From Brachypodius melanocephalos (lineage: Eukaryota; Chordata; Aves; Passeriformes; Pycnonotidae): 64,000 nt of DNA. Positions 52,501-58,500 of the stretch are shown here, one piece after another. How positions within the stretch are numbered: position 1 is the stretch's first letter; the number at the start of each line of letters is the position of its first letter. The notes under the pieces are model-generated. The model was given only the letters and a program-made list of their open reading frames with translations. It did no database searches and was not told where the DNA came from. The stretch lies in contig VZSR01001854.1 in NCBI GenBank assembly GCA_013398615.1, positions 14,083,198 to 14,147,197 on the forward strand, written 5' to 3'. Position numbers and translations under genes: made by a program.

Positions 52501-52700
52501 CCTCCTCAGCCCCGGCGCGCACAGGAGGGGACTTGGTGGGGAAGCGGCGCCCGGCCCCGCCGGCCCGCGGCCGCCCCGGCCCCCCCCGTCCCGTCGCCCG
52601 GCGTGGCAAGAGAAAGAGCGGAGAGACGGGAACCGGCGGCCGTACCAGCAGGAGGGTGTCCGGCCCGCGTCTCTGCTTTCTCTTTGGGAGGCGAAGACAT
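1671..52700 (-). CDS. DAP: DAP, death-associated protein 1 (DAP1); four coding exons
   Basis: Complete coding sequence, join of 52646-52700, 46226-46322, 3682-3724 and 1671-1790 on the minus strand; 315 bases, 104 residues plus stop. The product is a small, basic, proline-rich, probably unstructured protein without signal peptide or membrane segment. It starts MSSPP, has a KAGGMRIVQKHPH block at residues 20-32, an acidic-lysine stretch KEEKDKDDQDW at 37-47, PPKPAVFISGVIARGDKDF at 52-70, and ends HQPRK. These blocks match vertebrate DAP1 nearly residue for residue; human is 102 residues. From the literature, DAP1 was isolated as a mediator of interferon-gamma-induced death. It acts as a cytoplasmic suppressor of autophagy controlled by mTOR phosphorylation, and Dap-family proteins bind dormant ribosomes in eggs. 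The start is chosen by homology; there is no ATG on this strand in the 300 bases upstream. All introns are GT-AG and phases agree. Introns are 6.3, 42.5 and 1.9 kb. I see no frameshift, so the gene looks functional. Confidence 0.97.
1791..3681 (-). other. DAP: DAP intron 3
   Basis: GT-AG intron of 1.9 kb between exons 3 and 4 (donor gtaaga, acceptor ttcaaacag). It contains a 5'-truncated CR1 copy at about 2169-2545. The remainder shows no recognisable gene; the 147-codon frame at 2636-3079 on the other strand has no recognisable homology. Confidence 0.9.
2169..2545 (-). mobile_element. CR1 LINE fragment (3' end, 5'-truncated)
   Basis: On the + strand the segment opens with the reverse complement of the CR1 3' end (aatcagaattgtagaatgacc), followed by the ccatgggcaggga, ccagggatgggg, cttctctgggcaa and cagtaaagaatc landmarks of avian CR1. 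It fades after aggctaaaca. The element is therefore in minus orientation, the same as DAP, inside intron 3. Small indels and many substitutions indicate an old copy. Confidence 0.9.
3682..3724 (-). CDS. DAP: DAP exon 3 (43-base exon)
   Basis: Very short exon, too small to show up as a reading frame. The acceptor is a pyrimidine run ending tttttttcag|CCCACC and the donor is GCTAGG|gtaaga. With the AG carried from exon 2 it reads SPPKPAVFISGVIAR, matching the proline-rich and hydrophobic core of DAP1, with one change from human (Ala for Thr). It ends on a codon boundary. Skipping 43 bases would shift the frame and remove the conserved core. Confidence 0.96.
7483..7530. repeat. (TA)n microsatellite
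   Basis: Run of alternating T and A of about 45 bases, with one g interrupting near its left end and a short tgtg edge on the right. It lies in DAP intron 2 and is likely length-polymorphic. Confidence 0.95.
9054..9101. repeat. Short tandem direct duplication
   Basis: The 18-base word ggaatgattcatatttat occurs at 9054-9071 and again, identical, at 9084-9101, a 30-base period. The 12 bases between copies are not repeated after the second copy. Confidence 0.9.
16228..16299. repeat. Polypurine tract
   Basis: About 70 bases made almost only of A and G on the + strand, with few interruptions. Low-complexity sequence in intron 2. Confidence 0.8.
18956..20005 (-). mobile_element. CR1 LINE fragment, about 1 kb, with decayed ORF2 end and 3'UTR
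   Basis: Begins with cagaatcacagg, the reverse complement of a CR1 3' end, and runs through the usual antisense CR1 landmarks: atcacctggtccaagcccc, cagtttgttcccattgtctc, caggtatttatacat, agcccagaactggacacaat, and cctgtagttccttggctctt at the far end. Read on the minus strand, 19563-19321 gives a decayed reverse-transcriptase segment with GPILFNIFFNDPGD and SKFAYDTKLGG. The catalytic position that is normally FADD is FAYD, so the copy is dead. Minus orientation, same as DAP. Confidence 0.92.
20006..23027 (-). other. DAP intron 2; no gene recognised
   Basis: AT-rich intron sequence. The only clear structure is an A-rich stretch with C interruptions at 21436-21483. No exon, RNA gene or transposon could be supported. 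Confidence 0.65.
21436..21483. repeat. A-rich low-complexity tract
   Basis: Fourteen consecutive A, then A runs broken by c and cc, ending in cccc. Low-complexity tract, possibly the decayed tail of an older retroposon, but no body is recognisable beside it. Confidence 0.85.
23028..23515 (+). mobile_element. CR1 LINE fragment (3' part)
   Basis: Sense-strand CR1 landmarks in order: gatcacatttggaataatgtgttcagttctgggcccc (ORF2 end), cttctgaggaaaggctcagggaactgg, gggaggttctgtgtgga, and at the end ctctcaaggccctctccaacctgag, just before the position of the CR1 3' terminal repeats. Plus orientation, antisense to DAP. Internal parts are strongly diverged. Confidence 0.88.
23516..27904 (-). other. DAP intron 2; no gene recognised
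   Basis: AT-rich intron sequence with a pyrimidine-rich segment near 25430-25480 and T runs near 27709 and 27788. A 109-codon frame at 25321-25650 is low-complexity (Ser/Leu/Phe-rich) translation of the pyrimidine stretch and is not supported as a gene. Confidence 0.65.
27905..28720 (-). mobile_element. CR1 LINE fragment (about 0.8 kb)
   Basis: Antisense CR1 landmarks in order: tgccatgggcatggacatc, cttctctgggcaacctgttccagtgcctcatgaccctcacagtgaagaatttcttcctaatacc, ctgctcttctccaggctta, ccaacaggtccacatcc, agagctggacacaatactccaggtggg, gcgcaggactttgcacttgg and ctccagcctgtcaagcc. Minus orientation. The 3' terminal repeats are degraded and several indels are present, so this is an old copy. Confidence 0.93.
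28721..32499 (-). other. DAP intron 2; one unusual short element, otherwise nothing recognised
   Basis: Intron sequence between a CR1 and an LTR. Contains the first member of a related pair (30401-30480, separate entry) and a T/C tract near 31329-31350. No exon or RNA gene is supported. Confidence 0.6.
30401..30480 (+). repeat. Unidentified coding-like element, copy A
   Basis: Related to 33242-33327 on the opposite strand. Read on the + strand this copy gives VKCPTSGEEFQNSIKLCKK then FWITKATE. Copy B, read on the minus strand, gives VKCHIDGEELQKHISKICKK then RFWITKFTE. The two differ by two indels, each of three bases, and several third-position changes are synonymous, so the common ancestor was probably protein coding. 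The frame here stays open from 30266 to 30613. I do not recognise the family. A fragment of a transposon ORF is the simplest idea. Confidence 0.6.
32500..33003 (+). mobile_element. Solo LTR of an endogenous retrovirus (approximate left end)
   Basis: A block more GC-rich than its surroundings, with the architecture of a retroviral LTR in plus orientation: U3-like sequence, TATA box (cctataaaaacccc near 32813), a G/C-rich segment after it, aataaa at 32949-32954, a T-rich U5 and a likely end at ttataaca near 33000. The right end is fairly clear; the left end is not, and I find no convincing target-site duplication or internal retroviral genes. It is antisense to DAP inside intron 2. It differs from the ERVL-type LTR at 44.5 kb. 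A promoter-bearing non-LTR element remains possible. Confidence 0.7.
33004..34156 (-). other. DAP intron 2 between LTR and CR1
   Basis: About 1.15 kb. Holds copy B of the related pair (33242-33327). The 114-codon frame at 33106-33450 on the + strand runs antisense to that element and is not supported as a gene. The rest is AT-rich and unremarkable. Confidence 0.6.
33242..33327 (-). repeat. Unidentified coding-like element, copy B
   Basis: Inverted relative to copy A at 30401-30480 and about 70-75% alike by eye. Minus-strand reading: VKCHIDGEELQKHISKICKK, then RFWITKFTE. A stop lies one codon before VKC, so in this copy the frame is closed upstream. Weak similarity may continue past the matched block. 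It lies about 0.25 kb beyond the right end of the LTR at 32.5-33.0 kb. Confidence 0.6.
34157..34745 (+). mobile_element. Old CR1/L3-like LINE fragment, reverse-transcriptase region
   Basis: Fragments of a CR1-clade reverse transcriptase in the order expected of ORF2: a decayed motif-A region (gaattccaaaaaatgc, like the DFQKAFD block), tgtcatgggata, then gataaatgcagat...cacactgggaaagacaatcctaactgtacctacatgatgat (like the NADKCKVMHIGKxNPNYTY block), ggaatcactgcaaaaaata (like the LGV block), and ggcagttaaaaagagaac. It is heavily decayed, with frameshifts and stops. It resembles the older reptile-type CR1 more than the young avian copies in the window. Plus orientation. Confidence 0.75.
35468..35590. 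repeat. (CAAAA)n-like A/C low-complexity tract with a C10 run
   Basis: About 120 bases with only A and C on the + strand apart from a few t near the right end: caaaaaaacc, acaacaacaac, caaaacaaaacaaaac, then ten C at 35568-35577. Frames through it translate to Phe/Val/Cys/Gly repeats and are artefacts. It lies immediately left of a CR1/L3-like fragment. Confidence 0.95.
35597..35690 (+). mobile_element. Second CR1/L3-like reverse-transcriptase fragment
   Basis: Matches 34157-34246: both start tctgtttggtatgca, share a-g-a-t/a-t-t-c-c-a-a-a-a and c-t-c-a-t/g...a-a-a...t-g-a-g-t-t-x-x-catgggata, and both keep the motif-A codons (DFQK). Same orientation, 1.44 kb apart. Beyond about 35690 the match is lost. 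Either a second insertion of the same old family or a local duplication. Confidence 0.7.
37405..37434. repeat. Poly-A tract
   Basis: Nineteen A, then gaag and seven more A. No processed pseudogene or SINE body could be recognised to its left. Confidence 0.9.
39954..40017. repeat. AT-rich perfect inverted repeat (20-base arms, 24-base spacer)
   Basis: Left arm 39954-39973 (atatgttatattcatatata) and right arm 39998-40017 are exact reverse complements; symmetry stops sharply outside both arms (ctctt and cagctc). It could extrude as a hairpin or cruciform. The spacer is itself AT-rich with further tatgaata-type words. Confidence 0.92.
44506..45086 (+). mobile_element. Solo LTR of avian ERVL type (essentially full length, decayed)
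   Basis: Follows the layout of the widespread bird ERVL LTR from end to end: start tgtaacactgtgctgggtctggctg, then cacagcagccctcacagtgctgtg, gggagacagccaggacagctgaccccaactgaccaagggaacattccataccat, the degraded TATA position (ctcagcaataaaag), cttttgctttactaaactatccttatctt near the polyadenylation site, and the end ccaaggtcaacaca. The TATA and polyadenylation signals are mutated, so promoter activity is doubtful. No internal retroviral sequence. A target-site duplication is not evident. Plus orientation, antisense to DAP. Confidence 0.88.
45087..46225 (-). other. DAP intron 2, 5' end; no gene recognised
   Basis: AT-rich intron between the solo LTR and the exon 2 donor at 46225-46224. Nothing else is recognisable. 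Confidence 0.7.
46226..46322 (-). CDS. DAP: DAP exon 2
   Basis: 97 bases. Acceptor ttttcattccag| and donor AG|gtgagc are both strong. It completes Val19, encodes residues 20-50 (KAGGMRIVQKHPH, then an acidic-lysine stretch ending DDQDWETS) and supplies the first two bases (AG) of the Ser51 codon. Because 97 is not a multiple of three, skipping it would shift the frame. It lies alone between a 6.3 kb and a 42.5 kb intron, in AT-rich non-coding DNA. Confidence 0.97.
46323..52645 (-). other. DAP intron 1
   Basis: GT-AG intron of 6.3 kb. AT-rich through most of its length, rising in GC from about 51.7 kb as it enters the CpG island. A 133-codon frame at 48917-49318 (minus) and several shorter ones have no recognisable homology. 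I see no identifiable transposon or RNA gene here; very diverged repeats may be present, for example the more GC-rich 47270-47420. Confidence 0.85.
52646..52700 (-). CDS. DAP: DAP exon 1, coding part
   Basis: Encodes residues 1-18 (MSSPPKEKAETRAGHPPA) plus the first base of the Val19 codon. The ATG at 52700-52698 follows GCAGTAAAA, so position -3 is A, a favourable context. The donor is CTG|gtacgg, with GT at 52645-52644. Ser3 followed by Pro, one of the two mTOR sites described in human DAP1, is present. The exon sits inside the CpG island. The reading frame is also open upstream of this ATG to another ATG at 53225, but homology to other DAP1 proteins begins at this Met. Confidence 0.96.
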
Positions 52701-52880
52701 TTTTACTGCGGCAGCGGCCCCGCTCCCGCACCGGGCACCCGCACCCCAACACGGCCCGGCGAACACGGCCCACGCCCGCCCTGTCAACGTGGCCGCCGGG
52801 GGGGCGGTGCCGCGCCGGGCGCCGGGCCCTGCCCCGGCCGGGCGGGGACGTGGCGCCCGCAGCAGGCGGGCTCGGCTCCG
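52701..52880 (-). other. DAP: DAP 5' untranslated region (right limit estimated)
   Basis: GC-rich sequence directly upstream of the DAP start codon. There is no ATG on the minus strand between the start codon and about 53000, so a transcript starting within the CpG island would have no upstream AUG. The right-hand limit is a guess. Confidence 0.55.
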
Positions 52881-53096
52881 GGACGGCAGCGTGGGCAGCT
52901 CGTGTAGCCTGAGCCGCCCTGTTTGTTTTATTTGCCGAGAGGAAGCTGCACGGGCAGTTAACGGCGTGGTCGTGAATCGTCTGCGTGTGCGCTTCAAATA
53001 ACACTTGTAATTAGTGACTAATTGGCAGTCCGCGCCTGGTGCTTTGTTGTGTTCTGCCAAACCGCGTACGCGTGAAGCGGCACGAAGCTCTGGGCA

Positions 53097-53195
53097 TTTT
53101 TTGACTGGAGCAGAGTTAATTTTCTTCGCGATGGCTGGTATGGGCCGTGTTTTGGAATTGTGCTGGAGACCCTGTTGATAACTCGGGGTGATGAG
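53097..53195 (+). mobile_element. Truncated avian ERVL-type LTR fragment next to the DAP promoter
   Basis: gactggagcagagttaattttcttc, then ggctggtatgggccgtgttttgga, ttgtgctgga and ctgttgataac follow in order the 5' U3 part of the same LTR family seen at 44.5 and 60.7 kb. Only about 100 bases are recognisable. Plus orientation, roughly 0.4 kb upstream of the DAP ATG and on its promoter side. Confidence 0.8.
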
Positions 53196-55130
53196 TGCCC
53201 ACCTTGCCTTTGCTTCACACCTCATTTCCTTGCTGTTTGAAATTACAGAGCTGATTCACATCGTTTTGAGGAAATTTTCAAACACTTGAGTTAGATTTTC
53301 CAAGTCATGTGGAAAGGCACAAAGCACAACATCTGAATGAATTATATTAGCAGCAAAGTGAAAAACCATGCAGGCCATTCTGGTTTTCTTTAATAGTTTG
53401 AAATAAGAAAGCAAGTACCCCAAAAGGTGAGCGTATGAATGTTCGAGAGTTGACCCTCCCTGCCTCCAAAGTGGAATAGAAATATTTCATCACACGCTTG
53501 TTATAAGGAAATTAATGTAATCATATTTCATTTCTTTTCTATCACTCTATGTAACAACTATACTACCATTGCAAAAATATGTGTGAGGTGTAAATCCACA
53601 TTTTGCGGGGGTTTTTTGTGACAGTCCAAAATGTAATCCCGTCATGGTATCCTTAACACTCAATGAACAAGTGTTGTAAAAATATTGTAACTAAGTTCTT
53701 ACATTTTGCTGCTGGGTTATTTCAATTTCTTACACATGCAGCAAGTTAGAGTCTCAGATTGTATTTTCAGCTCTGTCACCTTCCGTGTAGCCTAACACAA
53801 ATTACTCCAATTCCCTTTCTAGTCTCTGTCAAAGTCTATTCAGATTATAATTTCTTTTTCTAGAGTAGTATTACGAGATTTTAATGCTTTCATGTCTACC
53901 ATCCTCTGAATTTGAATTAAAATACTACATTCGCACTTCTTGGTTTTCCCAGGTTTGTTTGCTTTGGATTTCCCTGTGCTGGTTACCGAAGTTGATAGAA
54001 ATTTTTGCTGTTGCAGGCTTAATCTAAAACAGCTGTTACAGAAATGAAATAAAGAAAATGTGCTATATGACATTAAAGCACCTGCAAGTTGATGATTTTT
54101 CTCTAAGAAGCAGTTTAATTAAATAATTTCCTATTTAAGCATAAAGCTTTACTATATGAAGATGCACTAGGAGGAAGTATTACATCAAAGATTTGTTTTG
54201 GCTGTTCTTGCTACAGCCAGCAACATTTCTTTACATTATGGGAATTCATATGTTGCCATTAGCACAAGTATTTTTATTGAGACTTGCTTCGCAGCTAAAA
54301 TACAATATCCACCCTGAGTATTTCTCAGAGACACAGGGCTGACATTTCCTGAAAGCTCAGCTGTACATCAAGTTTGGAAGCTGGGATCTCAACGCAAACC
54401 ATACTAGTGCAGAAGGAGCAAGAACTGGAAGAGGGAAAGACAGATTGAAACAGAAAAAAAATGAGGAACAGAAGCACTTGACCTTAGTGGACCAGGAGAC
54501 AAGGTCAAAAAGTTAAGTGGGTGGTGGAGAGGTAACATGAGATTTGTGAAGCAGGGCACATACCATGGCAGAAGGAAAGAAGTGTTTTTCCTCAAACAAT
54601 GTAGTAGGCGCCAGGACTGGTTGAGTGAGATGAGGATGAGGACCCCAGGGAGAAGGGAGAGAGGACTAAAGGTAGGTCAGGCAGGAGCAAACACACAGAG
54701 CTTCAGGTTTGTGGGAGGGACAGGGAAGGATCTTCGCTGCTTTCCGTGCTCTGGAGCCTCTCAGACCAACCTCTCTATAGTTGTCAGTACACATAATTAC
54801 TGCTTTCCTCAAGGGCCTGTGCCAATGCTAAGTTTCTATGCTTGCAGAAGAATTATATAGGTGTCAATATGATACCATAGGATAGCGTTTCATTTTCAGA
54901 TATTGTTTTTAAATTGTTGCAAGAAGAGCAAAAGGAAGGCAAGAATCCAAAATTAAATACATAAAGAAAGAAATGGAGATTCGTAGAATCAAGCAGCTAA
55001 ATGAGGAGATGCCACAAAGTTTGTAAGTGGTACTTCCGTTTTGTCAAACAGTGTGATGGTTTCTTTGGTAAATATAAGGCAACATGCATTTTTCCAGCTA
55101 GTGGCAGTGCCATAATATTAGTAACAGTCA
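53196..55130. other. Upstream flank of DAP; no gene recognised
   Basis: AT-rich intergenic sequence. Frames at 53840-54073 and 54537-54860 show no recognisable homology. Nothing else is supported. Confidence 0.65.
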
Positions 55131-55500
55131 CAGCATCACAGAATCATTAAGGATGGAAAGGTCCCTTAAGATCATCAAGCCCCACCATCAGCTTAGCACT
55201 GCCAGTGGAAGTGTTCAAAAATGTGTAGATATGTCACTTGAGGGCATAGTTTAATAGTTCACCCTGGGCAATCTGTGCCAATCCTTTACAACACCTCCCA
55301 TGAAGACATCTTTCCTAATATCCAATGTAAATCCCCCTTGGCAGAGGGGGGATATTTCTTCTCATCCCGTTACTTGTTACCTGGGAGAAGAGACTGGCAC
55401 CCACCTGGCTACAGGCTCCTTTCACAGGTACTTGTAGAGAGCAACAAGGTCTGCCCCAAGCCTCCTTTTCCCCAGGCTAAACAATGTCCAGCTCAATTAT
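55131..55500 (-). mobile_element. CR1 LINE fragment (3' end, comparatively young type)
   Basis: Starts catcacagaatcattaaggatgga, the reverse complement of a CR1 3' end, and continues with gtcccttaagatcatcaagcccca, ccctgggcaatctg, cctaatatccaatgtaaa, gttacttgttacctgggagaagagactggcacccacctggctaca, cttgtagagagcaacaaggtctgcccc and ccccaggctaaacaa. Clearest CR1 match in the window, though a segment near 55215-55260 is disrupted. Minus orientation; 5'-truncated at about 55500. Confidence 0.94.
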
Positions 55501-58500
55501 GCCAACGTGCAAGAAATAGGGAGGCATTCTTAATGACAGGCAGTCAAATGAAATGCCAGGATTTTTCACTTAGTCATTTCCAGCAGGCCGGTTGTTTGTA
55601 CCAGCATGCACAAATGGCAGCAACAGTGGGAAATTTCATCGGAAAACAGGCGGAGTTTTTCTAAAAAGGTTGGCTGTGCAGTCACTTCCTTTGCCAATTC
55701 AGCCACGCCTGGTGCTGACACACCTTCCCCAGAGATTGTAACAAAGGCAAGTCTCTACTGGAAAACGAGTGAATGACAGCATTACAGGGCACTGAAATGT
55801 AGCAGCACACTGAGGGAAGAGTAAATAAAACATGTTTAGGATATTTCATGTTTTAAGGTGTTTTGAAGACTGCTGGATGTTTTAGAGTATGAATGTTTTT
55901 GTGGAGGATTCCACCACATACCTCTTCAGTTCATGGGTAGGAGCTGGTAATAAACATCTTAAGTCTCTGTGGCATTATCCAGCACAACCAAGAAAGAGAA
56001 CCCTCCAGCTGCTACTAATTTTAACTAAAATAGCAACCAGAAAGAAGCTATGTCTTTTGTGGTGATGGTGCAGGCAAAAAAAAAGCCGACCAAAAATAGG
56101 AAAAAGCCCTTTACAAGTCCCAAAGTTAAAAGCTGAAAAAACAACCTGAGGAGAATAATTAGGAAAGTATGCAAAAAGGGTGCATCTAACAGCTATTTTC
56201 AGTGGCAGTTGGGCATCCACAGCACTTTTGACAGTAATACCAGGTTCTTATTTCTTGTGCTTATGTTCAGTAAGCAGTCTTTTTTAAAAACAAACAGTTT
56301 TGTTGAGCTGTGGTTAGGACACCGTTTTTGTCAGTTTTGAAAATGCTCACCAGTACGAAACAGATGGCTGTAGTTTTGGTGCTTTCACTTGGGGCCTGCA
56401 GCGAAATTTTGTCTTCTTTCTGAAAATACATAGACACACATAGAAAAGCAATTTTTGGGTTCAACTCAATGGGAAACTGTAATAGTGCAACCTAGGGTCA
56501 CTCAGGATTTAAAAGGCAGCTAGCTAACTGCTTTGGCACACAACTTCTGCTGTCATTTCTAGCACATGCATGCTGTAAATCCTGGGCAGTACGATAATCT
56601 GCTCTGTTTAGCTACAAGGTAGGGAAAACTCTTTCAGTGAACAGGATTTTGCCCAATTTATAGACAAGCATCAAGTCAATGAAAACTACCAGGTGATTTT
56701 GATAAAGCATCCAAGATAGTTTTACCTAAAAGCAGGTAGTTGTTTTGAAATTTTGATTGTTTTATTTCAACAATATATTTTTAAATTTTTCTAATTTTAA
56801 GCATTAAAAAACATGAGGAAATGAAATTATTTTCTTTTTTTATCTTCCTATTTTTATTTTTTTTCCTGCCAGTTAATAACAATATCAGTTATCCACATAG
56901 TTCTAATCCTTTGTGACATTTTTAGGGTGCCACAATTTCTTAGAAATGATAAAACAAACTAAAGGGTTTACTTAGGAGTTTGATCCTTCACTTTGACTTT
57001 TTGAGTTTGTAGATGTTTATTTGTGTATGTTGCCACCCACCCACTACTTACAAGAATGGGCTTAGTCTGCTGCAGCCAGTTGGGAAAATTCCTTGCTTTT
57101 TTACTTATGTGGAAATATGTAAAGCTTTTAACAAAAGTCAAATAATGTCATTTTAGTTCTGTCTCACTTCTATGCCAAACTGAAAAAAGAGTGCTGGGTT
57201 TAGGACTATGATTTGTTAGGAAATTTTCAGAAATTGTGTGGGCTGCCACCCAAAAAGGTGATTTTATTATAATGTGCAGACCTTGGAAAATAGTTTGTAG
57301 AACAATCAAATAAATTTGGGGCAAGGAGTAATTTGCTTTAGTAATGATTTTCTACCCTTCCCTTACCGATTGTCCTTGCATTGAGTCATTAAAGTAGTTT
57401 GGGTTGCAGTGTTTGCTGGTTTCTTTGTATCTTCATGATCTGATTAATTCCATGTTATTACTCTAACTGTGCTGTTATTCTGACAAGGAACTCAAATTTG
57501 TTTGCTTGCTTAATTTACTAATTCAGTTTTCCAGGAAAACCTATATGATTGTTTTTTTCTTTAGAATTAGAATAAGTTCCCGTTGGGTCAAACATAAGTT
57601 TGTTGAGAGTTAAAAGTTTCTGAATTGAATCACAATGTAATTGTAAGACTCAAATGCTCTTTTTTCTTAGTGTTTTATTAGATTTCCTTGGAAATATTTC
57701 TGATAAAAAGTGTACTGCAGGTCTGTCTCATGAGAAAGGTAGAATGATGATGTTTTCAGAAAGAAATGTTGCAATGTTACATTGCCACTCTTATATTATA
57801 TTGTCATGAAATTCAGACTTCTGAGCTGTTATCAAATATTAAATCAGCATGAAAAGCAATTTCTCAGTATGATGGATTACTACTGAGATATGAATCAAAT
57901 TCAGGAGGCTTGTAGCAAATTAAGAAATTGTTCTGTATGCCTTTTTCACAAAAGCAGTGTGTTACTCTGTTAATATCTATCTTAGCTACAATGACTGCTT
58001 TTTACATTTGCTCCTCCCCACTCTACAATATTATTTTAGGTGTTAAGTTTTAGACATAGTGCACACTAGAGTCACATAATTTGTTGTAGGTGTCTTTGTT
58101 TTTTTCAAGAACAGGTTGCTGTTTGCCATACAGCCGAAGTAAAAATTTATATTGAGTTCACATGAGAATTCTGCCTTTAAGGAAAACACAAATGGAAACT
58201 GCTGTCACAATACGTCCTCATATTAAGTTAAAATTTATTGCTTTTCATTAAATGAAAATAAAATTATATATAAATGGCTTTACTACTATATACTAAAAGG
58301 AGAATAAATGTCTGTGAGTTTGCAGAGGCTTTGCCTTGCAAAATATTAATTCTTCCTCCAATGCAATGCCTGCAGTTCTGCTTCAAAACACTACTCATGG
58401 TGATACTATCACAGAAGTATTCTGATATGGAAGATTAGCAAAGCAATTTATAGATTCAATGGAAGAAAGGTAGAAAAGGGGGAGGAAGCAGAGGGAAGAA

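Larger units (their letters stand above)
52040..52950 (-). promoter_or_regulatory. CpG-island promoter of DAP
   Basis: The only CpG-dense block in the window, with the densest part about 52240-52900. It contains DAP exon 1, its 5'UTR and the start of intron 1. GC-box cores are visible at about 52800-52808 (ggggcggtg) and 52840-52847 (gggcgggg), upstream of the DAP start codon. No TATA box stands at a suitable place, as expected of a housekeeping CpG-island promoter. The exact start site cannot be read from sequence; about 52.75-52.9 kb is my estimate. Long frames on both strands here, up to 374 codons, reflect scarcity of stop codons in GC-rich DNA. Confidence 0.88.

Noticed and set aside
51783..52907. 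374-codon + strand frame, with several other 90-260 codon frames on both strands
   Set aside because: All lie in the CpG island, where stop codons are rare. Composition is Pro/Arg/Gly/Ala-rich without a domain. Only the minus-strand DAP exon 1 in this block has homology.
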